A DNA stretch of 64,000 nucleotides from Halieaceae bacterium (GCA_902520195.1 CABYND010000002.1:124001-188000); one strand, 5' to 3'. Positions 16,630 to 28,682 are shown, numbered from the stretch's first letter. Translations and numbers: made by a program. The notes: generated from the sequence alone by a model not told the origin.

Positions 16630-18321
16630 ATGCTCATGAAACCCGAACTGGCTGCGCTCATTAGCGAGGCGCTGGAACAACTCGTATCAGATGGTGTGCT
16701 GGCTGAGGTGCCCGAGTCGGCGCCCCAGATCGATCGCCCGAAAGATTCGAGTCACGGTGATCTGTCGTGCAACATCGCCATGGTGCTGGCCAAGCGCGCG
16801 GGCATGGCGCCCAAAGAGCTCGCCTCAAAGCTGATCGCGGCGCTACCTGACAACGCATTGGTTGACCGCTGCGACATCGCCGGCCCCGGCTTTATCAACT
16901 TTTTTATCAACCCCGGCCACCACACCGGGGTCGTGCGCACCATTCTAGAGAGTGGCGCGGCATATGGGCGGACTGACAACGGCGGCGGGCGGCGAGTGCA
17001 GGTGGAATTTGTGTCCGCCAATCCAACAGGCCCCCTCCACGTGGGCCACGGGCGGGGCGCAGCCATTGGCGACTCGCTGGGCAGATTGCTGGAAGCCACG
17101 GGCTGGTCCGTGCAACGCGAGTTCTACTACAACGACGCCGGCCAGCAGATCAATAATCTGGCGCTGTCGGTGCAGGCCCGCGCGCTGGGTAAAGACCCCG
17201 ACCACCCCGACTGGCCCGCCGATGGCTATCAGGGTGGCTATATTGAGGATGTGGCCAGCGCGTATCTGTCGGGCGAAACGGTGCAGGCCGCTGATCGAGA
17301 AATCACGGGCGGCCGCGATCCAGAGGATCTGAACGCCATACGGGATTTCGCGGTGGCCTGCCTGCGACGCGAGCAGGATCAGGACCTGAAGGCCTTTCAG
17401 GTAATTTTCGATGAGTATTTCCTGGAGTCGTCACTCTATGACAGCGGTGCCGTCGAGGAGACCGTCGAGACCCTGCAGCGTGCCGGCCATACTTATGAAG
17501 AGCAGGATGCACTGTGGTTGCGCACCACTGACTTCGGCGATGACAAGGATCGCGTGATGCGCAAGAGCGAGGGCGGCTATACCTACTTCGTGCCCGATGT
17601 CGCCTATCACCACAACAAATGGCAACGCGGCTATGAGCGTGTAATCAACGAACAGGGCGCCGATCATCACAGCACCATCACCCGCGTCAGGGCGGGGTTA
17701 CAAGGCCTTGATGTGGGCATACCCGAGGGCTGGCCAGAGTATGTGCTGCATCAAATGGTGACCGTCATGCGCGAGGGTGCAGAGGTGAAACTCTCCAAGC
17801 GTGCAGGCAGCTACGTCACGCTCCACGACTTGATCGACTGGGTCGGCTGCGACGCCACCCGGTATTTTCTGGTGGCGCGAGCGCCCACTTCGCAACTGAC
17901 CTTCGATGTGGATCTGGCGCTGGCCCGCAGTAACGAGAACCCCGTCTACTACATCCAATACGCCCATGCACGATGTGCGAGCGTGCTGCGCAAGGCACAA
18001 GAAACGGATTCTGGCTTGAAGATTAATGAAGGCTTGGCACACCTTAGCTGCTTGAGTGAGGCCGAAACACTGGCACTGGCCATCACGCTGGGGCGCTTCC
18101 CAGAGGTCGTGGTCACGGCGGCCGAGCGACTGGAGCCCCACGATGTCGCAAACTATCTGCGCGATCTCGCCGCTGATTTTCACAGTTTCTACAACGCCCA
18201 CAAGGTGTTGGAAAGTACCGCCGAGACCATGGCAGCCAGATTGGCTTTGGTTGCGGCAACGCAACAGGTGATCGCCAGCGGTCTCGGGTTACTCGGTGTG
18301 TCTGCGCCGGATGTGATGTGA
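16630..18321 (+). CDS. argS: Arginyl-tRNA synthetase
   Basis: [30 protein letters not shown] class I HIGH-like motif, [18 protein letters not shown]. Confidence 0.97.
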   Translation: MLMKPELAALISEALEQLVSDGVLAEVPESAPQIDRPKDSSHGDLSCNIAMVLAKRAGMAPKELASKLIAALPDNALVDRCDIAGPGFINFFINPGHHTGVVRTILESGAAYGRTDNGGGRRVQVEFVSANPTGPLHVGHGRGAAIGDSLGRLLEATGWSVQREFYYNDAGQQINNLALSVQARALGKDPDHPDWPADGYQGGYIEDVASAYLSGETVQAADREITGGRDPEDLNAIRDFAVACLRREQDQDLKAFQVIFDEYFLESSLYDSGAVEETVETLQRAGHTYEEQDALWLRTTDFGDDKDRVMRKSEGGYTYFVPDVAYHHNKWQRGYERVINEQGADHHSTITRVRAGLQGLDVGIPEGWPEYVLHQMVTVMREGAEVKLSKRAGSYVTLHDLIDWVGCDATRYFLVARAPTSQLTFDVDLALARSNENPVYYIQYAHARCASVLRKAQETDSGLKINEGLAHLSCLSEAETLALAITLGRFPEVVVTAAERLEPHDVANYLRDLAADFHSFYNAHKVLESTAETMAARLALVAATQQVIASGLGLLGVSAPDVM

Positions 18322-18884
18322 TGGCAGTGAGCCCCGCCAAACCCAAGCGTAAAGCGTCGGCCACCCGTGCGGCAAATGATCAGGCCAGCAGCGCCCCACC
18401 CACCTTGACGCGCGCGCATCTGCAGGGTTTTGTTGTGGGCTGTGTCGCCGGGGGGGTTGGCTGTCTGGGGCTTTTCAATGCACTGGAAGCGGACGAGACG
18501 GTTGCCAACACACCGCTTGCGGCGGCGCCGGCGCTCGAGGTCACGGTGGGTCCGCGGTTCGATTTCTATACGGTGCTCCCGAATCAGGAGCTAGACCTGA
18601 ATCCCGATATCGAACCCGCCGATCTGCAGTTAGGCGACACGAGTAGCGCGCAGTATTTATTGCAGGTCGGATCGTTCCGTCAGCAAGCTGACGCCGATCG
18701 CCGCCGCGGCGAGCTGGCGCTGCTGGGTCTTGAAGCCACTGTGGAGCCGGGCGACGGTGACAGCGGACGCTGGTACCGGGTCTATCTCGGTCCTTTCGAG
18801 AGCCGCTCCGAAATGGCGCGCGCACGGTCTCTCACCGCACAGGCCGACATGGACACCCTGTTGCTCAAACGCGAGTCACCTTGA
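18321..18884 (+). CDS. SPOR-domain (FtsN-like) protein
   Basis: Single N-terminal TM (LQGFVVGCVAGGVGCLGLF) and C-terminal SPOR repeat YLLQVGSFRQQADADRRRGELALLGLEATVE...WYRVYLGPFESRSEMARA; directly downstream of argS. Confidence 0.9.
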   Translation: MAVSPAKPKRKASATRAANDQASSAPPTLTRAHLQGFVVGCVAGGVGCLGLFNALEADETVANTPLAAAPALEVTVGPRFDFYTVLPNQELDLNPDIEPADLQLGDTSSAQYLLQVGSFRQQADADRRRGELALLGLEATVEPGDGDSGRWYRVYLGPFESRSEMARARSLTAQADMDTLLLKRESP

Positions 18885-18886
18885 GC

Positions 18887-19276
18887 ATGGCGGATCCACA
18901 TCTGGTCACCCATCTTCACTACTCGCGTAGCAAGCGTCGTCTGGCGCTGACTTTTGCAGATGGTGCCGACTACCACCTTAGTGCCGAATTTCTGCGTGTC
19001 TTCTCCCCTTCTGCTGAGGTCAGAGGTCACGGTCCGGGGCAGGAAGTCCTGCAAACCGGAAAATCCTCGGTGGCCATCGCCGGCATTGAACCCGTTGGAC
19101 ACTACGCGGTGCAGATCACCTTCGACGACGGCCACGACTCGGGGCTCTACAGCTGGCGCTACCTGCGCGATCTGGCGGAGCGACAAGACCATTACTGGCA
19201 GCAGTATCTGCAGCAACTGTCTGCGGCCGGTAAATCTCGCGATCCCGAAGTTCAGGTACTGCATTTCGACCCCTAG
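18887..19276 (+). CDS. DUF971 family protein
   Basis: YSRSKRRLALTFADGADYHLSAEFLRVFSPSAEVRGHGPGQ...YAVQITFDDGHDSGLYSWRYLRDL; positioned before ubiE. Confidence 0.9.
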   Translation: MADPHLVTHLHYSRSKRRLALTFADGADYHLSAEFLRVFSPSAEVRGHGPGQEVLQTGKSSVAIAGIEPVGHYAVQITFDDGHDSGLYSWRYLRDLAERQDHYWQQYLQQLSAAGKSRDPEVQVLHFDP

Positions 19277-19370
19277 AGCGCCTGAACACACCCTCTGAAC
19301 ACAGACCGCCTGCTCAGGTACACTTGCCGGCCCGCCGGAACACGACCGGCGTGATTGCGGGATACGAGTA

Positions 19371-20147
19371 ATGAATGACGAGGCAACCAGCAGCGCGGAT
19401 CGCGACGACGACACCACGGATTTTGGCTTCACCCGGGTAGATCGGGAAGCCAAAGCAAGCATGGTGCGCGGCGTCTTTGACTCGGTAGCCAGCCGCTATG
19501 ACCTGATGAATGACCTGATGTCCGGTGGGGTTCATCGTCTGTGGAAGCGTTATACGATCGAGCTCAGCGCTGCGCGCTCCGGGCAGACCATTCTCGATAT
19601 CGCTGGTGGCACCGGCGATCTCGCCGCCCGATTCTCTCGCCTGGTGGGGCCCGAGGGCAAGGTGATTCTCGCGGATATCAACGCCGCCATGCTGGAAGTG
19701 GGTCGCGATCGGCTCATTGATAAAGGGGCGACGGGCAACATCGAAGTCGTGCAAGCCGACGCACAGGCGCTCCCTTTCAAAAACAACAGCGTGGACTGCA
19801 TCACCATCGCCTTTGGACTACGTAATGTCACCGATAAAGCGCTGGCATTGCGCTCCATGCTTCGGGTGCTGCGTCCGGGCGGTCGCTTGCTGGTACTCGA
19901 ATTCTCCAAACCCACCTCGGCGCTTCTGGGAAAAGTCTACGACCAGTACTCGTTCCAGATCTTGCCGGCAATGGGTCGTCTTATCGCACAGGATGCAGAC
20001 AGCTATCGCTATCTCGCAGAGTCGATCCGCAAGCATCCTGATCAGGAAACCCTGCTGGGCATGATGGAGGACGCCGGTTTTGGCGAGTGTCGCTACCATA
20101 ACATGACGGGCGGTATTGTCGCGCTGCATCAGGGCTTCAAACCGTGA
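19371..20147 (+). CDS. ubiE: Ubiquinone/menaquinone biosynthesis C-methyltransferase UbiE
   Basis: [43 protein letters not shown]. Confidence 0.97.
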   Translation: MNDEATSSADRDDDTTDFGFTRVDREAKASMVRGVFDSVASRYDLMNDLMSGGVHRLWKRYTIELSAARSGQTILDIAGGTGDLAARFSRLVGPEGKVILADINAAMLEVGRDRLIDKGATGNIEVVQADAQALPFKNNSVDCITIAFGLRNVTDKALALRSMLRVLRPGGRLLVLEFSKPTSALLGKVYDQYSFQILPAMGRLIAQDADSYRYLAESIRKHPDQETLLGMMEDAGFGECRYHNMTGGIVALHQGFKP

Positions 20148-20791
20148 CACAGCACGACCCGGCGTTGCTCAGTGCGGCACTGGCGGCCGCCGAGCAGGCC
20201 CTGAATCAGGCCGTTACGCTGGCGCCCTACTCGCATCAGGAACTCGATGCTGTCAGTGGCACGCTGCTGGGGATAGAAATCACCACCGTGGATCTAACCG
20301 TTTATATCGAGATAGTCACAGATACTGAGGTCCGACTGATGGCCCACTGCGAGCGAGACACCGACACCTTCGTGCGAGGCACGCTCGAAGACTTCGCCGC
20401 GCTGGCGACCTCCTACGACCCCGCGGCCACCCTGATCAACAGCGGTATCGAACTCGAGGGCAGCAGCACCAGCCTTATTACACTGCAACAGGTGATCGCT
20501 CGCATGGAGATCGATTGGGAGGCGCCGTTGGTGGAGCTCCTGGGGGATGTCGTGGGCCATCAAATCGCCGAGGGGCTCCGCCGATTCTTGCGCTGGGGCG
20601 AAGGCGCCCGCACCAGTCTCAAGCGGCAGGTCTCCGAGTACCTGCAGGAGGAAGGCGGACTGACCCCGCCGAAGGCAGAACTTGAGCACTTCTATGACGC
20701 GGTGCAGTCTGTGGCAATGCGGACCGAACGCGCCCAAAGTCAGGTCGAGAAGCTGTTGGCGAAAGCCGCCGCCCGCGAGACACCACAATGA
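20144..20791 (+). CDS. ubiJ: Ubiquinone biosynthesis accessory factor UbiJ (SCP2 domain)
   Basis: Position between ubiE and ubiB with 4-bp overlaps; SCP2-like N-terminal domain and C-terminal coiled coil. Confidence 0.88.
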   Translation: MTQHDPALLSAALAAAEQALNQAVTLAPYSHQELDAVSGTLLGIEITTVDLTVYIEIVTDTEVRLMAHCERDTDTFVRGTLEDFAALATSYDPAATLINSGIELEGSSTSLITLQQVIARMEIDWEAPLVELLGDVVGHQIAEGLRRFLRWGEGARTSLKRQVSEYLQEEGGLTPPKAELEHFYDAVQSVAMRTERAQSQVEKLLAKAAARETPQ

Positions 20792-22350
20792 GTCGAGTCG
20801 TTGCCCTCTATCGCGCCGTCGCGCGCTACCGACTCGATCAGTTGCTCCCCGCGCATCAGCGTCCCCGACTGTTCTCGCTATTGTTGCACGTGTTCCCCGT
20901 ACTCTCAGTCCCCGCCACGACACCGCGGGGAGAACGCCTGCGTCGGGCGCTGGAAGATCTTGGCCCTATATTCGTCAAATTTGGTCAGTTGCTCTCGACC
21001 CGGCGCGACCTGCTCCCCCACGACATCGCCGATGAACTGGCGCTACTTCAGGATCAGGTGGCGCCCTTCCCGGCAAAAGAGGCGATTCAACGGATCGAGG
21101 GCGCCCTGGGCAAGCCGCTGAATGAATGCTTTGCCGAGTTTGATGCCAACCCGCTGGCCGCCGCATCGGTGGCGCAGGTGCACGGCGCGCGATTGCCCGA
21201 TGGCAGTGACGTGGTGGTGAAGGTACTGCGGCCGGGCATCGAGAAAACCATCGATCAGGATCTCAGGCTCCTCCGACACGTGGCGAGGCTGTTGGCCCGC
21301 TGGTCGCGGAATGGACGTCGCTTGAAGCCCGTGGAAGTCGTTGCAGAATACGATCGCATCATCCACGATGAACTCGACCTGCAACGCGAAGCCGCCAACG
21401 CCTCGCAGCTGCGGCGGCACTTCAAGTCAGGGGATCTCGTGTACGTACCTGAAGTGCACTGGCCACTGACCTGCGAGCAGGTCATGGTCAGTGAGCGGAT
21501 CTATGGAGTGTCCGTGAGCGATATCGAGACCCTGCAGAGCAAGCAGGTGGATATCAAGCTACTCGCCGAACGCGGCGTGGAGATTTTCTTTACGCAGGTG
21601 TTCCGGGACAGCTTCTTTCATGCGGATATGCACCCGGGCAACATCTTTGTCGACTGCACCAAGCCTGACGACCCGCGCTACATGGCGGTCGATTGTGCCA
21701 TCGTCGGCCAGATCGACGAGCAGGATCTGTATTACCTTGCGCGCAACCTGCTGGCCATTTTCCAGCAGGACTACCGGCTCTGCGCCAAGTTGCACGTTGA
21801 ATGTGGCTGGGTGCCGCCCGACACGCCGATTGCCGAGCTCGAGTCAGCGCTGAGAACCCTCTGCGAACCGGTGTTTGAACGGCCGCTGTCCGACATATCC
21901 TTTGGTCACATGCTGGTCACGCTGTTCCGCACCGCGGGCCAGTTCGATATGCAGGTGCAGCCGCAATTGGTATTGCTGCAAAAAACCCTGCTGAACATTG
22001 AAGGGCTAGGCCGTCAGCTCTACCCCGAGCTCAACCTGTGGGACACCGCCAAACCGTTTCTCGAGCAATGGGTCGCGGATCGCTATTCGTTGCAAAACAT
22101 CAGCCAGCGGCTGCTGCAGGACGCACCCGCATTGCTGGAGACATTGCCCCTGCTCCCCGACCTGATCCTGAATCGACTCCGGGAGACACCCCGGGCGGAG
22201 CAAGGCCCGCCTGCGCGGGCACCTCAGGCGCTGCCCCTTACTACGTTGGGCGCACTGGCGCTCGGGCTGGGCATTGCGGGAAGCGGCACCGGATGGCTTA
22301 TCCTCGGTAGCGGCTGCCTGTTCGGCGCGCTGTTCATACGGAAGCGGTAA
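20788..22350 (+). CDS. ubiB: UbiB/ABC1-family atypical kinase
   Basis: [48 protein letters not shown]-terminal TM helices. Confidence 0.97.
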   Translation: MSRVVALYRAVARYRLDQLLPAHQRPRLFSLLLHVFPVLSVPATTPRGERLRRALEDLGPIFVKFGQLLSTRRDLLPHDIADELALLQDQVAPFPAKEAIQRIEGALGKPLNECFAEFDANPLAAASVAQVHGARLPDGSDVVVKVLRPGIEKTIDQDLRLLRHVARLLARWSRNGRRLKPVEVVAEYDRIIHDELDLQREAANASQLRRHFKSGDLVYVPEVHWPLTCEQVMVSERIYGVSVSDIETLQSKQVDIKLLAERGVEIFFTQVFRDSFFHADMHPGNIFVDCTKPDDPRYMAVDCAIVGQIDEQDLYYLARNLLAIFQQDYRLCAKLHVECGWVPPDTPIAELESALRTLCEPVFERPLSDISFGHMLVTLFRTAGQFDMQVQPQLVLLQKTLLNIEGLGRQLYPELNLWDTAKPFLEQWVADRYSLQNISQRLLQDAPALLETLPLLPDLILNRLRETPRAEQGPPARAPQALPLTTLGALALGLGIAGSGTGWLILGSGCLFGALFIRKR

Positions 22351-22382
22351 CGGCTACTGAACACGTCTGGCATACTGCGGCC

Positions 22383-22757
22383 ATGAAAGACGCCACCTCC
22401 ACCGCGCCCGACACCCTCTCACCCAAGTGGAATGAACAGGGGCTGATTCCGGTTATTGCCCAAGAGGCCGACACTGGCGAGATCCTGATGTTGGCGTGGA
22501 TGAACGCCGAGGCACTGGAGCAAACACTGACGAGCGGCGAGGTCACCTATTGGTCTCGCTCAAGACAATCACTGTGGCGCAAGGGCGCGACGTCCGGGAA
22601 TACTCAGGATCTGGTGAGTGCCTGTCTGGACTGTGACGGCGACACCTTGCTGCTCCAGGTCAAGCAGCACGGTGCAGGTGCCTGCCACACAGGCCGGCGC
22701 ACCTGCTTTTTTTACCACCCTGAAGATGGAAGCTGGCGACTCAGCGAGGACGACTGA
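22383..22757 (+). CDS. hisI: Phosphoribosyl-AMP cyclohydrolase
   Basis: [52 protein letters not shown]. Confidence 0.96.
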   Translation: MKDATSTAPDTLSPKWNEQGLIPVIAQEADTGEILMLAWMNAEALEQTLTSGEVTYWSRSRQSLWRKGATSGNTQDLVSACLDCDGDTLLLQVKQHGAGACHTGRRTCFFYHPEDGSWRLSEDD

Positions 22758-23111
22758 ATGAATGACTTACTGACGGCGCTCGATAAAGTGCTGGCGGAAC
22801 GCAAAACCGCGTCTCCTGAGAGTTCTTACGTCGCCGCGCTGAATGCTGATGGCCTCAACAAGATCCTCGAAAAAGTCGGTGAAGAAGCCACCGAGGTGAT
22901 CCTGGCGGCCAAGGATGCTGCGGAGAGCGGAGACTCGGAGGCCTTGGTGAACGAGGTAGCCGATCTCTGGTTCCATACCATGGTGATGCTCGCGCACCTT
23001 GACCTCGACCATACCGATGTCCTCACCGTACTCGACGCGCGCATGGGGCTGTCGGGTCTGGCAGAAAAAGCCGCCCGAAAAGGCCATAATGCGGCCTTGG
23101 AAGACGCTTAA
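22758..23111 (+). CDS. hisE: Phosphoribosyl-ATP pyrophosphatase
   Basis: [31 protein letters not shown]; stop-start abutting hisI. Confidence 0.95.
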   Translation: MNDLLTALDKVLAERKTASPESSYVAALNADGLNKILEKVGEEATEVILAAKDAAESGDSEALVNEVADLWFHTMVMLAHLDLDHTDVLTVLDARMGLSGLAEKAARKGHNAALEDA

Positions 23112-23128
23112 ACACAAGGAGAGGGACT

Positions 23129-23347
23129 ATGGGCCTGGGCGGAATCAGCATCTGGCAGCTCCTGATCATTCTGGCGATTGTCGTCATGCTTTTTGGCACG
23201 TCGCGCCTGCGCAACATCGGCAGCGATCTGGGTAGCGCCATCAAAGGCTTTCGTAACAGCATGAGTAAAGACGAAGCCGAGAGCGAGAGTGTCGGGGGCA
23301 ACTCCGCCTCGCAAGACGAGAGCGACACCGACAAACCCGCGACCTAA
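23129..23347 (+). CDS. tatA: Sec-independent translocase TatA
   Basis: [37 protein letters not shown]. Confidence 0.96.
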   Translation: MGLGGISIWQLLIILAIVVMLFGTSRLRNIGSDLGSAIKGFRNSMSKDEAESESVGGNSASQDESDTDKPAT

Positions 23348-23362
23348 ACGAGGCAGTTCACC

Positions 23363-23785
23363 GTGTTTGACATCGGCTTTGCCGAGCTCCTGCTGATCGG
23401 TGTTGTGGGCCTGTTGGTGGTGGGTCCAGAGCAGTTGCCGGGCGCGGTCCGTACCGTATTGGCCTGGGTGAATCGATTTAGACGCAGCTTCGATCAAATC
23501 CGCACCGAGGTCCGACGCGAGCTGCACAACGATGAAATCATGCAAAAGCTGAAGGCCGAGTCGCAGCAACTTGAGCAGCAGGTACGCGACACCACCCAAT
23601 CGGTCGAACGAGAGATTCAAGCGCTCGGCAATGAGGCCAGCGAATCGCTGCAAGGCGCATCACACGCCGAGAATTCCATATCCTCATCGCCTTCAGCCTC
23701 GTCATCTGCAACTACATCAACTGCAACCCTGGCGGCTGAGGCTAACGCTGAAGAGAGTGGCGACCCGCCGTCAAAAACCGCATGA
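23363..23785 (+). CDS. tatB: Sec-independent translocase TatB
   Basis: [31 protein letters not shown]. Confidence 0.95.
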   Translation: MFDIGFAELLLIGVVGLLVVGPEQLPGAVRTVLAWVNRFRRSFDQIRTEVRRELHNDEIMQKLKAESQQLEQQVRDTTQSVEREIQALGNEASESLQGASHAENSISSSPSASSSATTSTATLAAEANAEESGDPPSKTA

Positions 23786-24519
23786 CCGAGCAGACCGAAC
23801 ACGACGACCCGCCCATGTCGCTGGTGGCACATCTGACGGAGCTGCGTGACCGGCTGTTGCGGGCAGTGCTCGCCGTATTGATCGGATTCATCATCCTGTT
23901 TCCGTTTGCCAATGAAATTTATGGCTTTGTATCGGCGCCGCTACGAGAGCTGATGCCCGAGGGCTCGACCATGATCGCCACCGGCGTGGCATCGCCTTTC
24001 CTGACTCCCTTCAAACTCAGCCTGGTGCTCGCCATTTTTATGGCGATACCCGTGATCCTCTATCAGATATGGGGATTCGTGGCGCCTGGGCTATACCAGA
24101 AGGAGAAACGCATTGCGTTGCCGCTACTCGCCTCCAGCGTGCTGCTCTTCTACGCAGGAGCGGCGTTCGCCTACTTCGTGGTCTTCCCACTCATCTTTGC
24201 CTTTTTCACCAGCGTGGGCCCCGAAAACGTGCAGGTAATGACCGACATCAACAGCTACCTCGATTTCGTGCTGAAACTGTTTTTGGCCTTCGGTATTGCC
24301 TTTGAGATGCCCATTGCTGCGGTCATCTTGATCTGGACCGGTGTTACCAGCCCTGACGCGCTCGCCAAAAAACGCCCCTACATTATTGTTGGCTGCTTTA
24401 TTTTCGGCATGCTGCTGACGCCACCCGATGTGATTTCACAATCACTGCTGGCCATCCCCATGTGGTTGCTCTTTGAGCTGGGCGTGTTTTTCGGCAGACT
24501 ACTGGAACCCAAAGCCTAG
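23782..24519 (+). CDS. tatC: Sec-independent translocase TatC
   Basis: [37 protein letters not shown], multiple TMs. Confidence 0.97.
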   Translation: MTEQTEHDDPPMSLVAHLTELRDRLLRAVLAVLIGFIILFPFANEIYGFVSAPLRELMPEGSTMIATGVASPFLTPFKLSLVLAIFMAIPVILYQIWGFVAPGLYQKEKRIALPLLASSVLLFYAGAAFAYFVVFPLIFAFFTSVGPENVQVMTDINSYLDFVLKLFLAFGIAFEMPIAAVILIWTGVTSPDALAKKRPYIIVGCFIFGMLLTPPDVISQSLLAIPMWLLFELGVFFGRLLEPKA

Positions 24520-24637
24520 TGCGGCAATGCGCCCGTGGAGGGCTGAGCATGCGGTGGCAAAAATCAGCCAGAGTATCCTGACCGCGATCCAGCTTGGATG
24601 AGCAGCCATCCCGCAGATGTGTATCCTGAAATGCATA

Positions 24638-25268
24638 TCATTGCTGCCGGCGCAAAAGCCAAGGAAACATAGACCAATAATTGGAAATCGATCGTTCAGT
24701 CATCTGCTGCTTGTCCGAGGAATCGATCCGCCCGCGATTGAAATCCGACTTCCACTGCCCTAGCCGCAGAAAAAGCTGCCCACCCAGCTTCAAGGTCGCC
24801 CTAAGGTCGAGCGGGTCATCACTGGGCTGGTCATACTCAAAGTACACGCCCAGCCACTCGGCGCCGAGTAGCGCGCCCCCCTCAGACGCCCCCGATTCAG
24901 ATCGAGCTCCGAGTCCCGCTCTTGCCGCAATTCGGCATCGCTGGAATTTTGCCCCGAGTAGTCATCGAATCGGGTTTGCAAGCGGACGCCAATCCAGAAG
25001 TTAGTAAGGCCCTCGGGGTCGTAGGTCAGCCCTTTTTTCCTTAGTAAAAGTGCTCCCGGGACGCGTCGCTGTCTGGCACCGCATCGGTATTCGGCTCAAC
25101 CGTCTTGGTCTGCGGAGATTCAGCCGCTGTGCTCATCGCCAGCAACAACCAAATTATCCCTGCCAGTGGCCAGAGTGCTCCGCGGGTGCGCGCTTTTACT
25201 GAGCGGCGAGCTACGCCGGCAGTTCGCGCCGCCAAAGGCAATGTTGTCTTCACTATGGGCAACATCAA
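24638..25268 (-). pseudogene. Frameshifted, truncated phosphate-selective porin O/P (OprO/OprP-like) gene
   Basis: Three reading frames carry successive pieces: signal-peptide-like LWPLAGIIWLLLAMSTAAES...; KKGLTYDPEGLTNFWIGVRLQTRFDDYSGQNSSDAELRQERDSELDLNRGR; GALLGAEWLGVYFEYDQPSDDPLDLRATLKLGGQLFLRLGQWKSDFNRGRIDSSDKQQMTERSISNYW; second shift falls near a C6 run at 24876-24881; no C-terminal barrel. Confidence 0.72.
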
Positions 25269-25457
25269 AGGAGGCGCGTCACGTCTCGCTAACGGATTGT
25301 ACTCAGCTTGTCGCGAGTTGCGCCCAGCGCCATGCGCTTAAGATGACAATCGCGGCACCCAGAGAATTCATTAGCCCGGGCACCTTGCGATCTTTTTGGC
25401 CGCGTCCCGCGTAGACTGTGGCTTCACAGGCATGACATCAAACCATCGAGCCAAACC

Positions 25458-27269
25458 GTGACTGAATCGTCTATCGACACGCCAGCCGATCACACCGCGA
25501 CCGACCGCAGCGACGAGCCGCACCGCGCCAAATCGCTGGCACCGCTCCGGCAGCTGCTCGGCTTTCTTTGGCCCCACAAGGGCCGAATGATCGCGGCGGG
25601 CACAGCATTGGTGTTCACAGCCGGGGCGCAGCTAACGCTGGGTTACGGCGTGAAGATCCTGATCGATGAGGGCTTTGCCGGGCCGGACGCATCGGGGCTA
25701 TATAGAGCCGTCACCTTCATGTTGGTGATCGGCATCGCCATGGCCATTGGCGCCATGACGCGTTTTTATCTGGTGTCCTGGCTGGGGGAGCGGGTCAGTG
25801 CGGATCTGCGCAGTGCGGTGTTTAACAATCTGGTGCACATGCAGCCGAGCTATTTTGAGAGCAATCACTCGGGCGAGATCATGTCTCGCCTCACCACTGA
25901 CACCACCTTGCTGCAGACACTGATCGGCTCTTCAGTAAGCCTCGCGGTGCGCAACGCCCTCACCCTCACCGGCGCGCTGACGCTGATGGTTATCACCAAC
26001 CTCAAACTCAGCCTAGTGATTTTGATTGCGGTGCCGGTAACGCTCCTGCCTATTCTGATATTTGGCCGACGGGTGAGAAAGCTCTCCAACAAAAGCCAGC
26101 AGACCATCGCCGAGGTCGGCAGTCACGCCGGGGAAATTTTCCAATCGATCAAGGTCGTGCAGAGTTTTAACCGGGAAGTCGCCGAAAAAACCGCCTTTGG
26201 GCGCGACGTCGAGCAGGCCTTTGTGGTCGCCCGTTCCCGCGTCCTTCAGCGCGCCCTGCTGACAGGCTTTGCCATTTTCCTCTTGATGGGGGGTATGGTG
26301 GGCATGATGTGGTCGGGGGGCGTGGATGTGATTGAGGGCCGCATGACCGGTGGCGAACTCGGCGCCTTCGTGTTCTACGCGATCATGGTTGGCACCGCCT
26401 TCGCCACCCTGTCAGAGGTTTGGGGCGATCTGCAACGCGCTGCGGGTGCGGCGGAACGTCTGATGGAGCTCCTTGCCGAAACCAGCGAGATTCCAGACAC
26501 CGGTACGCAAACCCCTGCCAGTAATACCGCGTTGGCCTTTAAGGGGGTGCACTTCGCCTATCCCAGCCGGCCTACTCACCCCGCATTGAGTGACTTTACG
26601 CTGGAGATTGCGCACGGCGAGTCGGTCGCGCTGGTCGGACCCTCGGGCGCCGGCAAGTCGACAGTATTTGAGCTGATGCTGCGCTTTTACGATCCGATTG
26701 CAGGCGCGATTCGCTTCGGCGGTGCGGATCTGCGCGAGATGTCGCTAGATCGCTGGCGCCAGAAGATCGCACTAGTGCCACAACAGCCCACACTGTTCTC
26801 GGGGGATATCTTCTACAACATCGCCTACGGCGCCAACGAGCCGACTCAGGCGGCGGTGGAAGCCGCAGCGCAAATGGCCCACGCCCACGAGTTTATTCAA
26901 ACACTGCCCGAGGGCTACCAGAGCCATTTGGGGGCGCAGGGTGTGAGGCTCTCGGGGGGACAGCGCCAGCGCATTGCGCTAGCCCGCGCCATACTCAGTG
27001 ACCCGGAGCTGTTGCTGCTGGATGAGGCCACCAGCGCGCTCGATACCGAGAGCGAGTGGCACGTACGACAGGCGCTCACCGACATCATACAGGAGCGCAC
27101 CACGATCATTATTGCTCACCGCCTGTCCACGGTGATCAACGCAGACCGCATCGTGGTGATGGACGAGGGCCGCGTCATCGACAGCGGACCCCACGATGAA
27201 CTGATGACAAGCTGTGAGCTGTATCGACGTCTCGCACGGCTACAGTTTCAGACCGAACAAGCCACTTAG
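25458..27269 (+). CDS. ABC transporter, fused permease/ATPase (MsbA/multidrug-exporter type)
   Basis: Six-TM ABC domain; Walker A GPSGAGKST, signature LSGGQRQRIALARAIL, Walker B LLLLDEATSALD. Confidence 0.93.
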   Translation: MTESSIDTPADHTATDRSDEPHRAKSLAPLRQLLGFLWPHKGRMIAAGTALVFTAGAQLTLGYGVKILIDEGFAGPDASGLYRAVTFMLVIGIAMAIGAMTRFYLVSWLGERVSADLRSAVFNNLVHMQPSYFESNHSGEIMSRLTTDTTLLQTLIGSSVSLAVRNALTLTGALTLMVITNLKLSLVILIAVPVTLLPILIFGRRVRKLSNKSQQTIAEVGSHAGEIFQSIKVVQSFNREVAEKTAFGRDVEQAFVVARSRVLQRALLTGFAIFLLMGGMVGMMWSGGVDVIEGRMTGGELGAFVFYAIMVGTAFATLSEVWGDLQRAAGAAERLMELLAETSEIPDTGTQTPASNTALAFKGVHFAYPSRPTHPALSDFTLEIAHGESVALVGPSGAGKSTVFELMLRFYDPIAGAIRFGGADLREMSLDRWRQKIALVPQQPTLFSGDIFYNIAYGANEPTQAAVEAAAQMAHAHEFIQTLPEGYQSHLGAQGVRLSGGQRQRIALARAILSDPELLLLDEATSALDTESEWHVRQALTDIIQERTTIIIAHRLSTVINADRIVVMDEGRVIDSGPHDELMTSCELYRRLARLQFQTEQAT

Positions 27270-27277
27270 ACAGCCAC

Positions 27278-27303
27278 AAAAAACCCCGCGCTGGGCGGGG
27301 TTT
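27278..27303. terminator. Bidirectional intrinsic terminator
   Basis: AAAACCCCGCGCTGGGCGGGGTTT hairpin between convergent ABC gene and pntB. Confidence 0.8.
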
Positions 27304-27321
27304 CGATCGGCAGTGAAGAGA

Positions 27322-28680
27322 TCAGCTGAATTCGCGTATCAGACCACCGATGCTCTCTTTCGCATCACCGAACAGCATGCGGGTGTTCTCTTTATAGAAC
27401 AGCGGGTTCTCGATACCAGCAAAGCCCGACGCCATTGAGCGCTTAAGTACAAATACCGTGCGCGCATCAGCCACGTTGATCACTGGCATGCCATAGATCG
27501 GTGAGGACTCGACCTCGCGTGCTGCAGGATTCACCACATCGTTCGCGCCAATCACGATCGCGACATCGACGGTTTCCATGCGCGGGTTGATCTCGTCCAT
27601 CTCGAGCAGTTGGTCGTAAGGCACGTCCGCCTCCGCAAGGAGCACGTTCATGTGGCCCGGCATTCGCCCCGCGACGGGGTGAATGCCAAAGTTGACCTCA
27701 CAGCCATTGTTCTCAAGTAGCTCGGTAAGCTCCTTGACCACGTGCTGCGCCTGCGCAACCGCCATACCGTAGCCGGGTATGATCGCCACGTTAGTCGCCG
27801 CTTCCAGCACGTAGTAGGCGTCGTCTACGGAAATCGGCTTAATCTCGCCCTCTATCACCGTCTCCTCACTAGAAACGCTAGCAAAGCCAGAGAACAGCAC
27901 GTTGGAGAGCGATCGGTTCATCGCCTTACACATGATCTGGGTCAGGATGATGCCCGAGGCACCCACTAGTGAGCCCGCCACAATCAACACATTATTGTTG
28001 ATCGCAAAACCCGCCGCACAGGCCGCAAGGCCCGAGTAGGAGTTCAGCAGCGAGATCACCACCGGCATGTCGGCACCACCAATAGGGATGACTGCCATAA
28101 TGCCAAAGACCAACGCCAGGCCAATGACAATGTAGAGCCAGGTGGGGTCAGCCGGGTTCATGCAGAACATCACAGCGCCACCGAAGATGCCAAGCACCAC
28201 GAGGGAGTTGACGATCTGCTGGCCAGAAAAGGTGATGGCTCCGCTACCGATGGTCTCGGACAGCTTGCCGTAGGCGATGAGCGAGCCCGTGAGGGTCACG
28301 CCACCGATCAAGATCGACAATACGATTGTGATCAGGGTGAAGGTGCTGGAATCCGGCGAGAGCGCGGCCCAGCCGACCAAAAGTGACGCTGCGCCACCGA
28401 AGCCATTGAACAGTGCCACCATCTCGGGCATAGCCGTCATCGCGACCGCGCGTGCGGCGATGGCACCGATGGCACCACCCACCACCATACCGGCGGCAAT
28501 ATAAGTGAAGTCGACAATGCCCTGATCAAGCAGTGCTGAGACAATTGCCACTAGCATACCAATGGCAGAAATCATGTTTCCGCGACGGGCCGTTGCAGGA
28601 GACCCCAGCATTTTCAGGCCAAAAATAAAGAGGCCTGCAGCGAGGACGTAACCCAGTTGTGTCATTAATTCAGTCGTCAT
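27322..28680 (-). CDS. pntB: NAD(P) transhydrogenase subunit beta
   Basis: PGYGMAVAQAQHVVKELTELLENNGCEVNFGIHPVAGRMPGHMNVLLAEADVPYD domain III; N-terminal TMs. Confidence 0.97.
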   Translation of the reverse strand: MTTELMTQLGYVLAAGLFIFGLKMLGSPATARRGNMISAIGMLVAIVSALLDQGIVDFTYIAAGMVVGGAIGAIAARAVAMTAMPEMVALFNGFGGAASLLVGWAALSPDSSTFTLITIVLSILIGGVTLTGSLIAYGKLSETIGSGAITFSGQQIVNSLVVLGIFGGAVMFCMNPADPTWLYIVIGLALVFGIMAVIPIGGADMPVVISLLNSYSGLAACAAGFAINNNVLIVAGSLVGASGIILTQIMCKAMNRSLSNVLFSGFASVSSEETVIEGEIKPISVDDAYYVLEAATNVAIIPGYGMAVAQAQHVVKELTELLENNGCEVNFGIHPVAGRMPGHMNVLLAEADVPYDQLLEMDEINPRMETVDVAIVIGANDVVNPAAREVESSPIYGMPVINVADARTVFVLKRSMASGFAGIENPLFYKENTRMLFGDAKESIGGLIREFS

Positions 28681-28682
28681 GA

